From the NCBI GenBank assembly GCA_018266355.1, contig JAFEAP010000020.1, forward strand, positions 1-64,000: 64,000 nt of DNA, read 5' to 3'. Positions 26,896-36,857 of this stretch are shown in pieces. The DNA is from Bdellovibrionales bacterium (GTDB lineage Bacteria; Bdellovibrionota; UBA1018). The notes under the pieces are model-generated. The model worked only from the letters and a program-made list of their open reading frames with translations. It did not search any database and had not been told where the DNA came from. Position 1 is the first letter of the stretch. Each line of letters starts with the position of its first letter. Made by a program: the position numbers and the translations under genes.

Positions 26896-27519
26896 TTAAT
26901 GGAAGGATCCGCTTCCCCGGCCCGCTTTCGGCTTTCCGGTCACGAAAAGGTCCTTCGTGTCTTCCTCGTATTCGTCTTCCTCGAGGTCCGCGTCGGGGTC
27001 GTTCTCGGCGAGCCATTTGTCCGTCATTTCGTCGAGCGTCGGATTCGATTTATCGACGAGGAGCCACACGCGGCGACCGTCGAACTCGACCTTCGTCCAC
27101 TCGAAAGGAATTTCCTCGAGCGCGGAGAGCGAACCTTGGGCGACCTGGGCGATGCGGTCGGGTTTCGAGGGATCGAGGAGGGTCCCGTAGAGCGAGCCGA
27201 TCGCGTCGACGCAGATGTTCAACAGGTCTTGGGCCGTCGGCGAGGAGGCCGTCGGATCGAAATCGACGGAGCAGTAGATCGTCGTCGCGGCCATCACGCC
27301 GTCGGTGACGAGCGAAACGCCCATCACGATCTCGTTCGCGAAGATCGCGCCGCGGACTTCGAAGAAGCTCTTCGCGCCTTGGAGCTTCGTGAGCTGTTTC
27401 ATCCCTTCGGCGAAATTCGTCGTGTAGACCTCGCGCACGATCCGCGTGAAGTCGGCCGGCAAGTCGGCCGCGCGGGAAAGACGGGAAGAGGACTTTACGG
27501 AGTTCTTTCGACTTTCCAT
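26896..27519 (-). CDS. Hypothetical cytoplasmic protein next to HtrA-type protease
   Basis: 207 residues, no signal peptide. A core of alternating beta and helical segments (EIVMGVSLVTDGVMAATTIYCSVDF, WTKVEFDGRRVWLLVDK) ends in a highly acidic linker (DPDADLEEDEYEEDTKD) and a short basic Gly-rich tail. The ATG directly follows the protease stop (TAGATG), so the two are coupled. I cannot assign a family. Confidence 0.78.
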   Translation of the reverse strand: MESRKNSVKSSSRLSRAADLPADFTRIVREVYTTNFAEGMKQLTKLQGAKSFFEVRGAIFANEIVMGVSLVTDGVMAATTIYCSVDFDPTASSPTAQDLLNICVDAIGSLYGTLLDPSKPDRIAQVAQGSLSALEEIPFEWTKVEFDGRRVWLLVDKSNPTLDEMTDKWLAENDPDADLEEDEYEEDTKDLFVTGKPKAGRGSGSFH

Positions 27520-28641
27520 CTAGATGATCCCTTGGGGCAGGCGGCTGAGTTTCGGAAGCTCGGCGAGCTTCACCTTGAGTTCGAGCGTCTTGCCCTTGCG
27601 GAGGACCTTCACGGGGACGACGTCGGTGGGTTTTTTCTTGTAGAGTTCGCGTTCGACGTCGGAGTTTTCGCGGACGTCGACGCCGTTTACGGAGAGGAGG
27701 ATGTCGCCGATGTGCAGGCCTGCCGCCGCGGACGGTCCGCCGTTCACGAGGTTCGCGAGGATCACGCCGTGGTCGACGGAGAGTCCGTAGTAGGACTGGA
27801 TCGCCTCGTTCACCGGCTGGCCGAGGATGCCGAGCCACGGGCGGGGGACGCGGCCGAACTTTTTCAGGTCTTCGAGCGTGTCCTTGACGGCGTTGATCGG
27901 GATCGCGAAGCCGAGGCCCGCGCTTTGGCCGGAACGGGAAAAGATCACGGTATTGATGCCGATAACCTCGCCTTTGAAATTGAAGAGCGGTCCGCCGGAG
28001 TTTCCCGGATTGATCGCGGCGTCGGTCTGGAGGAAATTATCGAGCGGGCCGACGCCGATCGTGCGGTTCTTCGCCGAGATGATGCCGGTCGTGACGGTAT
28101 GGCCGAGACCGAACGGATTTCCGACGGCGAAAACGGGTTCGGCGATCCGGACTTTCGCGGCGTCGCTCATCGGGAGCGCGACGAGATCGGCGGGGACCGA
28201 ACCGTCCTTGTCGCGGATGCGGAGGAGGGCGACGTCGAGTTTGTCGTCCCGGCCGATGATCCGGGCTTTGTAGCTCTTGCGATTGAAGAGGATCACGTTC
28301 ACTTCGTCGGCGTCGTCGACGACGTGATTGTTCGTGATCACGTATCCGTCCTTCGAAAGGATAAAACCCGAACCCATCGACGTCTGCGGGTGTTCCTTCG
28401 GTACGCCCCAAAGTCGGAAGTACTCGTCCATCCCGTAGGCCATCGTCTTCTCGATCTTGATCGAGGAGATGTTCGCGACGCCCGGGAGGACCTTTTCCAC
28501 CAGATCCGGCAACTCGGTCGCGCCGACGACCGATGCGCGGGCGGAAGTGAACCAAGCGAGGGCGAAGATGCCGAAGAGCAGGGCGAGCCAGAGGGTGCGG
28601 GCGCCGCGGTTTTCGCGTTCTCTCGAGGGCGAGGAATTCAT
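27520..28641 (-). CDS. S1C family serine protease (HtrA/DegQ type)
   Basis: 373 residues with an N-terminal membrane anchor (about 15-36) and a periplasmic trypsin-like domain. The triad is His in TNNHVVDDAD, Asp in DDKLDVALLRI and Ser in INPGNSGGPLF. A single PDZ domain (about 265-355) follows, making it DegS/DegQ-like. It degrades misfolded envelope proteins or cuts a regulatory target. There is no adjacent sigma-E system. Confidence 0.93.
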   Translation of the reverse strand: MNSSPSRERENRGARTLWLALLFGIFALAWFTSARASVVGATELPDLVEKVLPGVANISSIKIEKTMAYGMDEYFRLWGVPKEHPQTSMGSGFILSKDGYVITNNHVVDDADEVNVILFNRKSYKARIIGRDDKLDVALLRIRDKDGSVPADLVALPMSDAAKVRIAEPVFAVGNPFGLGHTVTTGIISAKNRTIGVGPLDNFLQTDAAINPGNSGGPLFNFKGEVIGINTVIFSRSGQSAGLGFAIPINAVKDTLEDLKKFGRVPRPWLGILGQPVNEAIQSYYGLSVDHGVILANLVNGGPSAAAGLHIGDILLSVNGVDVRENSDVERELYKKKPTDVVPVKVLRKGKTLELKVKLAELPKLSRLPQGII

Positions 28642-28774
28642 CCGGATCTCTTACCAGTCGTGCGTCGATTCGAGCAAGGCGCATGCGTCGCGTCATAGCT
28701 GAGCTTTGCGACCCATTTTCCTCTGGAATCTCGGTACTTCCGATGTAACCTTCAAGGCCGAATTGGAGACATCT

Positions 28775-29956
28775 ATGAAGACCGAAATCGTCATCGCATC
28801 CATCGCTCGCACCCCCCAAGGTTCCTTCCAAGGTTCGCTCGCTTCGCTCAGCGCCCCGAAGCTCGGCGCGATCGCGATCAAGGCCGCGCTCTCCCGCGCC
28901 GGTATCGACGGCTCGAAGGTCGACGAAGTCTATATGGGTAACGTGATGCAGGCCGGAATCGGCCAAGCCCCGGCCCGCCAAGCCGCCGTTTACGCGGGCA
29001 TCCCGCACTCGGTTCCGGCGACGACCGTGAACAAGGTCTGCGGCTCGGGCATGAAGGCGATCATGGACGGCGTGCAGACGCTCCTCGCGGGCGACGCCGA
29101 AGTCGTCGTGGCGGGGGGGATGGAATCCATGACGAACGTTCCGTACTACCTCGCGAACGCGCGCGGCGGTCTCCGCATGGGCAACGCGCCCTTCATCGAC
29201 GGCATGATCCACGACGGACTCTGGGATCCGTACAATAACCAACACATGGGCAACTGCGGCGAGCTCTGCGCGAAAGAAAAGGGTTTCACGCGCGAGATGC
29301 AGGACCAGTTCGCCATCGAATCCTTCCGTCGCGCGAACGCCGCGATCAAGGAAGGCAAGTTCAAGAACGAGATCACGCCGGTCGAGATCGAAGGCAAGAA
29401 GGGCGACAAGGTCGTCATCGAGCACGACGAAGGTCCGGCGAAAGTGAACTACGATAAGATCCCGACGCTGAAGCCCGTCTTCGACAAGACCGGCACGGTG
29501 ACGGCGGCGAACGCCTCGTCGATCAACGACGGCGCGGCCGCGATCGTCCTCATGACCGCCGACAAGGCGAAGGCCCTCGGCGTGAAGCCGCTCGCGCGGA
29601 TCGTCTCTTACGCGAGCTTCGCGCAGGATCCGGTGTGGTTCACGACCGCTCCGGCCGAGGCGATGAAGCGTGCGATGAAGAAGGCCGGATGGGAAACGAA
29701 GGACGTCGATCTTTTCGAAGTTTCGGAAGCTTTCGCCGTCGTTCCGCTCGCGGCCCAGAAGGACCTCGGAGTTTCGGGCGATAAGATGAACATCTACGGC
29801 GGCGGCATTTCCGTCGGCCACCCGCTCGGCGCGACGGGGACTCGTCTCGTCACGACGCTCGTGAACGCGCTCCGGAATACCGGGAAGAAGAAGGGCGTCG
29901 CGGGCGTCTGCATCGGCGGCGGCGAAGCCACCGCGATCGCGGTCGAAATTCTGTAA
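28775..29956 (+). CDS. Acetyl-CoA acetyltransferase (thiolase)
   Basis: 393 residues from the ATG at 28775 (GGAGA ribosome site). It joins or cleaves acetoacetyl-CoA. Active-site Cys in [10 protein letters not shown] near residue 89, His in [11 protein letters not shown], and a second Cys in GVCIGGGEA. It is followed at 10 bases by the CoA-transferase genes, so the operon activates acetoacetate and cleaves it to acetyl-CoA, or runs in reverse. Confidence 0.96.
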   Translation: MKTEIVIASIARTPQGSFQGSLASLSAPKLGAIAIKAALSRAGIDGSKVDEVYMGNVMQAGIGQAPARQAAVYAGIPHSVPATTVNKVCGSGMKAIMDGVQTLLAGDAEVVVAGGMESMTNVPYYLANARGGLRMGNAPFIDGMIHDGLWDPYNNQHMGNCGELCAKEKGFTREMQDQFAIESFRRANAAIKEGKFKNEITPVEIEGKKGDKVVIEHDEGPAKVNYDKIPTLKPVFDKTGTVTAANASSINDGAAAIVLMTADKAKALGVKPLARIVSYASFAQDPVWFTTAPAEAMKRAMKKAGWETKDVDLFEVSEAFAVVPLAAQKDLGVSGDKMNIYGGGISVGHPLGATGTRLVTTLVNALRNTGKKKGVAGVCIGGGEATAIAVEIL

Positions 29957-29965
29957 GGAGTCGAA

Positions 29966-30708
29966 ATGGCGCTGAAGTGGGACTGGAAAGTCGTGAAGGA
30001 CGCCGACGAGGCCGTGAAGGACCTCTTCGACGGCGCGAAGATTTCGATGGGCGGCTTCGGCCTCTGCGGGATTCCCGAGAACTGCGTTTCGGCGATCAAG
30101 CGGAAGGGCACGAAGGGCCTCACGATCTATTCGAACAACGCCGGCGTCGACGGGTTCGGGATCGGGATCCTGCTCGAGACGAAGCAGGTGAAGAAGATGG
30201 TCTCGTCGTACGTCGGCGAGAACAAACTCTTCGAACAGCAGCTCCTCTCGGGCGAACTCGAAGTCGAACTCACCCCGCAAGGCACCCTCGCCGAACGGAT
30301 GCGCGCGGGAGGCGCCGGGATCCCGGCGTTCTTCACCGCCGCGGGCGCGGGCACGCTCATCGCGAAGGGGAAGGAAGTCCGCGAGTATAACGGCCGGAAG
30401 TACATCCTCGAGGAAGCGATCGTCTCGGATTTCGCGATCGTGAAGGCCTGGAAGGGCGACACGATGGGGAATCTGATTTTCCGGAAGACCGCGCGGAACT
30501 TCAATCCGCTCGCCGCGATGTCCGGAAAGATCACCATCGCCGAAGTCGAAGAACTCGTTCCGGTCGGTGCGCTCGATCCGGACCAAGTCCACCTCCCGGG
30601 CATTTTCGTGAAGCGGATTTTCCAAGGGAAGGGCTACGAGAAGCGCATCGAGAAACGCACCACGGCGAAGCCGTCGCCGGCACCCGGCGCAAGTGAGAAG
30701 GGAGCGAA

Positions 30709-30712
<4 letters not shown>
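29966..30712 (+). CDS. 3-oxoacid CoA-transferase subunit A
   Basis: 248 residues of the CoA-transferase alpha family. [10 protein letters not shown] is the CoA-binding signature, followed by [12 protein letters not shown] and [19 protein letters not shown]. The segment [13 protein letters not shown] matches succinyl-CoA:3-ketoacid CoA-transferase (SCOT/ScoA). A Lys/Pro tail is added at the C-terminus. The stop overlaps subunit B as ATGA. Confidence 0.95.
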
Positions 30713-31365
<653 letters not shown>

Positions 31366-31368
31366 TCG

Positions 31369-31794
31369 ATGGCCTCGACGGGTCCCGCGGGAAGGAGCGC
31401 CGACGCCGAGATCGAGGCGATCCGGAAGCTCTTCGTCGCCATCAATCGCGGCGCCGTCGAGGACGCGCGGGGTCTCCTGCATTCCGACGTCGAACGGATC
31501 GAACCGGAGGGCTATGCGACCGCGGGCGTGCATCGCGGCGCCGATTCGGTTCTCGCGCAAATCGCGAAGGGGCGATCGACCTGGGCGGAAGGGTCGTGCG
31601 ATCCCGAACGCTTCGTCGTCGCGGGCGAGAAGATCGTCGCCTGTCTCCATGCGCGGGTTCGGCTGAAAGACAAGACGGATTGGATCGACGGACGTTTCGC
31701 AGACGGGTTCGTTTTCCGGGACGGGAAGATCGCGTTCATGCGCACGTTTTGGGAGACGCGGGAAGCCCTCGAATGGGCGGAAGTCTCGGAATGA
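31369..31794 (+). CDS. SnoaL-like/NTF2-fold protein
   Basis: 141 residues. The N-terminal helix plus NRGAVEDARGLLHSDVERIEPEGY and the C-terminal FADGFVFRDGKIAFMRTFWE match the SnoaL-like NTF2 fold, used by small isomerases, hydrolases or stress proteins. It begins three bases after the CoA-transferase stop, so it is cotranscribed. Function is not predictable from the fold alone. Confidence 0.82.
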   Translation: MASTGPAGRSADAEIEAIRKLFVAINRGAVEDARGLLHSDVERIEPEGYATAGVHRGADSVLAQIAKGRSTWAEGSCDPERFVVAGEKIVACLHARVRLKDKTDWIDGRFADGFVFRDGKIAFMRTFWETREALEWAEVSE

Positions 31795-31811
31795 GATCTA
31801 TGAACGGAAAG

Positions 31812-31864
31812 GGCCGGGCGCCCGAACGCCGCGCGCTTGCGCTGGCGCTCGAGGCCCGGCCTTT
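31812..31864. terminator. Terminator between convergent genes
   Basis: GGCCGGGC (31812-31819) pairs with GCCCGGCC (31854-31861), extended by AAAG and CTTT flanks, around an internally structured loop. It separates the CoA-transferase operon from the convergent exported-protein gene. Confidence 0.75.
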
Positions 31865-31887
31865 CTATTTCCGGGAAAGCGAACCGC

Positions 31888-32598
31888 TTAGGAGCGGTTG
31901 TCGACTTGCTCTTCGTTCGATTCCGGGGCGACCTCGAGGGTCATCGGTTCGTCGGAGATCTTCTTGAGCTTGATCTTGTCGCCGAAGAAGTCGGACGACT
32001 TCACTTCGTACGTCGCTTGGGTGTTCAGCGGCTTCATCGTGAAGTCGGCGTTCGACGAGCCTACGGCGCGTTGATCGCCGGAGAGGAGGAACGTCTCTTG
32101 TTCCGAACCCGAGAGCTTCTTCGCCTTGCGGAAGACGAGCTTCACTTTTTTCGTCTCGAAATGCGTGGCGGTGCCGTAGCGGACGCAGTAGTTCACCGGG
32201 TATTCGCACGCGCGCATCACGCTGACCGGATAGCTCTCGAGGCGGCGCTGCCAAGCGACGCAGCGGGTGCCGCCGCGCGGAGTGCGCTCGTAACGGACGC
32301 AGTAGTTCCGCCACACGGTGCGGAGGACGGTGTCGTAGCCGCAAACCGGGTTACGGCCGAAGACCATGCGGGTGCCGGTTTCTTCGCAGACGCGGTTCCC
32401 CATCGGAACCTGCATATAGACTTTCACGGTCTTCGGCGTGTCGGCCGTACGGACGACGGTGGCCGTCGAGGCCGGGATGCTGACGGACTTTCCGTTCAGG
32501 ATCACGTCGCCGCCGTCGCCGTTCGTGGCGGCGAACGCCGACAAGGAAGCGAGGAGGGCGGACGTGAGAACGAGGAACGCGGTCGAAAATCGATTCAT
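31888..32598 (-). CDS. Exported Cys-rich protein of unknown function
   Basis: 236 residues with a Sec signal (about 1-23, ending AFA). The central region has seven Cys in motifs such as RVCEETG, PVCGYDT and two NYCVRY segments, suggesting a disulfide-bonded domain. A basic beta-rich part and an acidic tail follow. The AAGGGGGT-like ribosome site lies in the divergent spacer. No family recognised. Confidence 0.8.
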   Translation of the reverse strand: MNRFSTAFLVLTSALLASLSAFAATNGDGGDVILNGKSVSIPASTATVVRTADTPKTVKVYMQVPMGNRVCEETGTRMVFGRNPVCGYDTVLRTVWRNYCVRYERTPRGGTRCVAWQRRLESYPVSVMRACEYPVNYCVRYGTATHFETKKVKLVFRKAKKLSGSEQETFLLSGDQRAVGSSNADFTMKPLNTQATYEVKSSDFFGDKIKLKKISDEPMTLEVAPESNEEQVDNRS

Positions 32599-32929
32599 GG
32601 TGGAACCCCCTGAGGTTTTTGGATGGTCCCTGCGTAAACGCTGCGGCGCGGCTCTGTCAAGGCGGCCTGCTTCGCTTCGCTCTATAGAGGAGAAGGCGAG
32701 GATTTAATTTGTTAAAAACCGGTAAAGTCGAAGACCTCGAAATTAACCGGTTTTCGAAACCGCGAATCGTTTCAATCCCCGGGTCACGGGTGACCCTCGC
32801 AATAAATTGACAATTTCGCTGTAAATTCAAGCGACTGCGCCAAAAATCCGAACCGTTGGTTGGTCGGTAAAGAGGGCGCGTTTCCCTCCCACCGGGAGAA
32901 TGATTCTTCCGGACGGCCGAGGTGAATCC
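32599..32929. other. Divergent intergenic region with three inverted repeats
   Basis: 331 bases between divergent exported-protein genes. I see AAAACCGGT (32715-32723) with ACCGGTTTT (32746-32754), a perfect 16-base palindrome GGGTCACGGGTGACCC (32781-32796), and an AT-rich stretch at about 32801-32830 holding TTGACA. No gene is evident. It must contain promoters for both sides, and the palindromes may be operators. Confidence 0.55.
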
Positions 32930-33865
32930 ATGGCTAAAACACTGCTTTTCGCGGCGGCGATTTCGATCGTCGCGGCGACGACGACGGCATTCGGCGACGA
33001 AGTTCCCGGACAGTTCTCCGACGAGCATGCCGCGATCGGCAAGCGCAACGGCGTGAGCTACCGGATCGGTCCGATCGATCCGGACTCCGTCACCGTGAGC
33101 GCGCCCGCTCCGAGTCCGCTGCCGAGTGTATCGCCGAGCCCGGTCGCTTCGAGCGGCGGCACTTCCGGCACCGTTGGTTCGGGCACGCAGCCGGACCTCG
33201 CCGGTCTTTCCGCCGCGCTGAGCGCGATGATCTTCGGCAAGGACCGCTCCATCATGGAGGCCCAGGCCGGGATGACCGACCTGCTCGAAGGCGAGAGCGA
33301 TTTCTACTGGGGCGGCTTCAAGGTTTGGAACTCGAAACCGGAATGGAAGGACGGCGCGTTCCAGATCGCCGCCGGTCTGCCGACCGTCACGATGCGCGCT
33401 CCGCTCGTCCGTCTGCCCGTCGGTCCGGTGACCCTCGCGGTCGACGCGGGCGTCGCCGCCGAGGCGAACGTCACCGCGAAGCTCGCTCCGCTCATCTCGC
33501 TGCCGATCCAATTCACGTCCGTGAAGGCCACCCTCGAACCGGACGTTTCGGCGTCGGGCTTCATCGAGGGATACGCGCAGTGGCTTATCATCCGCGCCGG
33601 CATCGGCGGGGAACTCGAGCTCATCCGCGCCGACGCGAAAGTCTCGGGCCTCGTGAGTTTCGGCGCCTATCCGCCGACATTCGCCTTCGAGGGGTTCTTG
33701 AACCTGCTCGCGGGTAAGATCTACGGCTTCGTCGACTACTTCAATCTCTTCGGATGGAAGTGGAAGCGGGCGCTCCAGCCCGTCTTCGCGAATTGGAAAG
33801 GAAAGTGCATCGCGCTTTCCAAAACGACGGGAGGAGCGGATCCGTGCGCGGCCTCTACGCCTTAA
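32930..33865 (+). CDS. Exported protein of unknown function
   Basis: 311 residues from the ATG at 32930, after a GAGGTG ribosome site. Sec signal about 1-22. A Pro/Ser/Gly linker (about 53-80) leads to a beta-rich domain with long amphipathic strands (VTLAVDAGVAAEANVTAKL, IPI-like ISLPIQFTSVKATLEPD). It ends with a Trp-rich segment and two Cys. Possibly an outer-membrane-associated protein. It overlaps the next gene by 22 bases and probably works with it. Confidence 0.75.
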   Translation: MAKTLLFAAAISIVAATTTAFGDEVPGQFSDEHAAIGKRNGVSYRIGPIDPDSVTVSAPAPSPLPSVSPSPVASSGGTSGTVGSGTQPDLAGLSAALSAMIFGKDRSIMEAQAGMTDLLEGESDFYWGGFKVWNSKPEWKDGAFQIAAGLPTVTMRAPLVRLPVGPVTLAVDAGVAAEANVTAKLAPLISLPIQFTSVKATLEPDVSASGFIEGYAQWLIIRAGIGGELELIRADAKVSGLVSFGAYPPTFAFEGFLNLLAGKIYGFVDYFNLFGWKWKRALQPVFANWKGKCIALSKTTGGADPCAASTP

Positions 33866-35571
33866 TCGTTTTCTCGGCGATCTTCGTCGCGGGTTTGGTC
33901 CGCCAGGGCGAGCTCGACTCGCGCGGGACGGCCGACCGTACTCCCGCGTCCGAAGCGCCCCGTAACGCGAAGGAAAGCGCGCTCGAGCGCGAGCCGGCCG
34001 CCGCGGCGAACGCGACCGTGAACGTTCCGGGCGACGAGCGGTGGCCGTCGACGGGCGAACGGTGGATCTATCGTTTCGAACGGAAGGCTTCCGCCGAGTT
34101 CGCGGGCAAGCCTTGGCTCCGTCTTTCCGTCGGCGGTCGCGTCGCGGTCGAGCCCACCGAGTCGGCGGGCTCGACGACGAACGGCGACAGCCGCTACTAC
34201 CTCCTTTCTTTCCAAGTCGACCGCCTCGAGATGCAGGGCCAATCGAGATACGAGACGATCGCGTTTCCGGGAGTGCGCATCGAACTCGACGGCGCGGATC
34301 ATCCGCGCGAGCTCCGCTTCGTCGCGAGCCGTGAAGGCAAGACGGCGGTCGTCTCCGATGAGGAAGCGGATTTCGTTCGCGACCTCGCAGCCCAATGGCT
34401 CTTCTTCGAAAAACGTACGCGGATCGGAGAAGGCGAAGTCGAGTGGTCGAGCGCGAGCGGGGGCAAACTCGTGACGAAACGGATACTCCGCTATCCGGCG
34501 CGGCCCGAGATCACCAAACTCGATTCGAACCACGAATGGGCGCTCGGCGGCGACGCGAGCGGCAAGCACGTCGAGCGGATCGAAGGCGTCGAGAATTTCC
34601 GGCTCGCGGCGAACGGCGGCGACTTCGTCCAGGCGACTTCCTATCGGTGGGTTTGGACGGCGACCGAAAGGCTCGAAAATAAGCCGAAACTGGCGCTCGG
34701 AAACGCATTCGCCGTGGACGGGGTCTCCGCGACCGCCGGCGAGGGACTCCGCGCGAAACCGGACCCGGCGCGCGTCGCCCGAGATTGGCCGAAGCTGAAG
34801 GACCTCGCTCCGCACGCGCGGCTGAAGCTTTTCCGCGACGCGAAGCGGGCGCTCGACGCCGGAGCGAACGAGCTCGTCTCGCTCATCCTGAAGGACCTCC
34901 GCGGTCGCGCTTCGACGAGCGTCGAGTGGCGCACGGGCGTCGGCGCGCTCGCATCGACGTCGAACCCGCAGGCCGCGGCCGCGCTCCTCGCGCTTTACCG
35001 CGAACCGGGTCGCACGACCGACGAGAAACTCTCGATCCTTTCCGGCGTCGCCGCGGGCGAAGGCGCGCCGGCGCCCGAGTGGAAACCGGCGTTCGAGGCG
35101 GCGCTCGATTCCGCGCCGGCGAATCCGGCGACGTCGCCGGCGGAAACCGCGGAAGCGCGGGCGAACGGTTTCGATCCCCAAAACGACCCCGAAGCCGCCC
35201 TTCGCGAAGCCTCGCTTTACGCGCTCGGCAGCTCGATCCGGAAAGAGACCGATGCCGATCGCCGAACCGCGCTCGAAGGCGTGCTCTGGAACGAAGTGAA
35301 GGAAGCGCGCACCGAAAAAGCGCAGACCGCGGTGCTCGAAGCGATCGGGAACTCCGGGAGCGGCGAATACCTCTCTTACGTGAAGGAATCGCTCGCGACG
35401 GGAACGCCGCGCGTGCGCGCGAAAGCCGTCGGCGCCGTTCGCTTCCTCGCTTCCGACCTCGCGCAACCGGTGATCGAGAAAGCGAAAGCCGATCCCGCGC
35501 CGGTCGTGCGGAAAGCCGCGGAGTGGAGCGCGAAGTTCCAAGCCGCCGCCGCTCCGGATCCCGACGAATAA
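33844..35571 (+). CDS. Membrane-anchored HEAT-repeat protein
   Basis: 575 residues from GTG 33844, preceded by GGGAGGAGC, inside the end of the previous gene. An N-terminal membrane segment (about 2-16) anchors it facing the periplasm. Residues of about 60-290 are beta-rich (WIYRFERK, YYLLSFQVDRLEM). From about 320 onward helical pairs recur (TSNPQAAAALLALYREPG, PVVRKAAEWSAKF) as HEAT-like repeats. This beta-plus-helical layout recalls lipid-transfer (vitellogenin-type) proteins, a tentative comparison. Confidence 0.75.
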   Translation: MRGLYALIVFSAIFVAGLVRQGELDSRGTADRTPASEAPRNAKESALEREPAAAANATVNVPGDERWPSTGERWIYRFERKASAEFAGKPWLRLSVGGRVAVEPTESAGSTTNGDSRYYLLSFQVDRLEMQGQSRYETIAFPGVRIELDGADHPRELRFVASREGKTAVVSDEEADFVRDLAAQWLFFEKRTRIGEGEVEWSSASGGKLVTKRILRYPARPEITKLDSNHEWALGGDASGKHVERIEGVENFRLAANGGDFVQATSYRWVWTATERLENKPKLALGNAFAVDGVSATAGEGLRAKPDPARVARDWPKLKDLAPHARLKLFRDAKRALDAGANELVSLILKDLRGRASTSVEWRTGVGALASTSNPQAAAALLALYREPGRTTDEKLSILSGVAAGEGAPAPEWKPAFEAALDSAPANPATSPAETAEARANGFDPQNDPEAALREASLYALGSSIRKETDADRRTALEGVLWNEVKEARTEKAQTAVLEAIGNSGSGEYLSYVKESLATGTPRVRAKAVGAVRFLASDLAQPVIEKAKADPAPVVRKAAEWSAKFQAAAAPDPDE

Positions 35572-35859
35572 CTCGAACGGCTCGAACCTTCGGTCGGACG
35601 AAGCGAGTTCCCTCATGACGTGAGTGTCGATTCACTCATCACGTTTCGTCGCGCGCACGCGACTCAAGAGTGAAAAAACGAGAACACTGTAAACGTCTCT
35701 TCAAGAGTGATCAGCAGACTCTACATTTCTGAAGGCGTTTTATTTTTTCGCGCGAAGCGTCGATGCGTTCAGTGAAGCCACGATGGCGAAGCAGGTTCAT
35801 GGAGAACCCTCATTACGAGCACGCATCGTGGCGGCCATCACCATCAGGAGGATGACGGC
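35572..35859 (+). promoter_or_regulatory. Leader region with two mutually exclusive stems
   Basis: 288 bases without a gene. CGATGCGT (35761-35768) pairs with ACGCATCG (35821-35828), and GCCACGATG (35777-35785) pairs with CATCGTGGC (35824-35832). The two right arms overlap, so only one stem can form. A strong AGGAGGAT ribosome site follows near 35846. An imperfect hairpin around ACGTGAGTG (35618-35640) may end the previous transcript. Confidence 0.5.
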
Positions 35860-36672
35860 ATGTCCACGCAAAATCAAGAACGGCTGAATGGGATTTTCGC
35901 TCGCATCATCGCGGTGTCCGCGCTCGGTCTAGCGCTGACGCTCACCGGGTGCGGTGCCGGTTCGAAAGTCGTGACGAACGTGACCTTTAGCGACGAGGTC
36001 CAAAACGGCGACCTCTACGCGGGCATCGACGCCACGCTCGCGGCGGGCAGCATCGTGCTGCCGGCGGCGACGCTTCCGCTCTACAATCCGAAGAACCCGT
36101 CCCAAGTCCTCGGTCAGATCGAGACGAACGGACTGCACGTGATCGCGCGGGTGAACGCGAGCCAGGCGCTCAATCTCCCGGATCTCGCCGACGGGACGAA
36201 GCTCCCGAGCGGCGCGCCGATCCCGCTCGTGCTTCCGGCCGGGCTGAAGCCGATCGGCATCCCGGCGTTCAACTCGAACTCCCTCGTCTACGTCGCCATC
36301 AACGGGAATCAGATTCTCGTCGGCGTAGCCGTCTCGATCCTGAAGGAAGACCGTCTGAACCTGCCGGTGAACCTCTTCCTTCCGTTCAACATCTCGAACC
36401 AGATCTCCGGTACGGCCGGGTTCTTCCTCGGCGAGAAGCAAGGCGTGGCCGTCTTCGCGCTCAAGGATTCGACGGCGGTTCCGGTCGCGACGACCGGCGT
36501 GACGCTCGCGGGCGCGGCTTCGGGGGCGAAAACGCTCGCCGCGGCTTCCGCTTCGCGCGCGATGCCGGAGATGATCGGCCGGATCGAAGTGAGGAACGAC
36601 GCGATCACTTCCTCGACGCTGAACAAATTCGAGAAGGCGAAGAAGAAGATGCGGAATATTCGCCTGGATTAG
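35860..36672 (+). CDS. Lipoprotein of unknown function
   Basis: 270 residues with a signal and lipobox LTGC near residue 31 after a long N-region. The mature part is beta-rich and Leu/Pro-rich (VLPAATLPLYNPKNPSQVLGQ, LPVNLFLPFNIS). It ends in a basic Lys/Arg helical tail (KFEKAKKKMRN). I recognise no family. Followed by a strong terminator; expression may be controlled by the leader structures. Confidence 0.8.
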   Translation: MSTQNQERLNGIFARIIAVSALGLALTLTGCGAGSKVVTNVTFSDEVQNGDLYAGIDATLAAGSIVLPAATLPLYNPKNPSQVLGQIETNGLHVIARVNASQALNLPDLADGTKLPSGAPIPLVLPAGLKPIGIPAFNSNSLVYVAINGNQILVGVAVSILKEDRLNLPVNLFLPFNISNQISGTAGFFLGEKQGVAVFALKDSTAVPVATTGVTLAGAASGAKTLAAASASRAMPEMIGRIEVRNDAITSSTLNKFEKAKKKMRNIRLD

Positions 36673-36728
36673 TCCTCGGCTCCTGGCATCGGTTCCCGCA
36701 CCGGTGATTCGGCGGGGCCCGAAATACG

Positions 36729-36764
36729 AAAAGGCCGAACCTCGGGAGAGGGGTTCGGCCTTTT
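36729..36764 (+). terminator. Strong intrinsic terminator
   Basis: AAAAGGCCGAACC pairs with GGTTCGGCCTTTT around a 10-base loop and is followed by CTTCTT. It ends the 35860 lipoprotein gene and, read in reverse, could also end the convergent 36858 gene. Confidence 0.93.
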
Positions 36765-36857
36765 CTTCTTATCCGATCGAGCCGTAACGAGGGCTGGATT
36801 TGGGTGATTGGGAGAGGGAAGTGTTTCCGTCCCGATCGGATAAACTCGGATGAAAAT

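Noticed and set aside
35572-35760. A tRNA or small RNA gene in the spacer before 35860
   Set aside because: I found no cloverleaf or CCA-type end; only short hairpins are visible.
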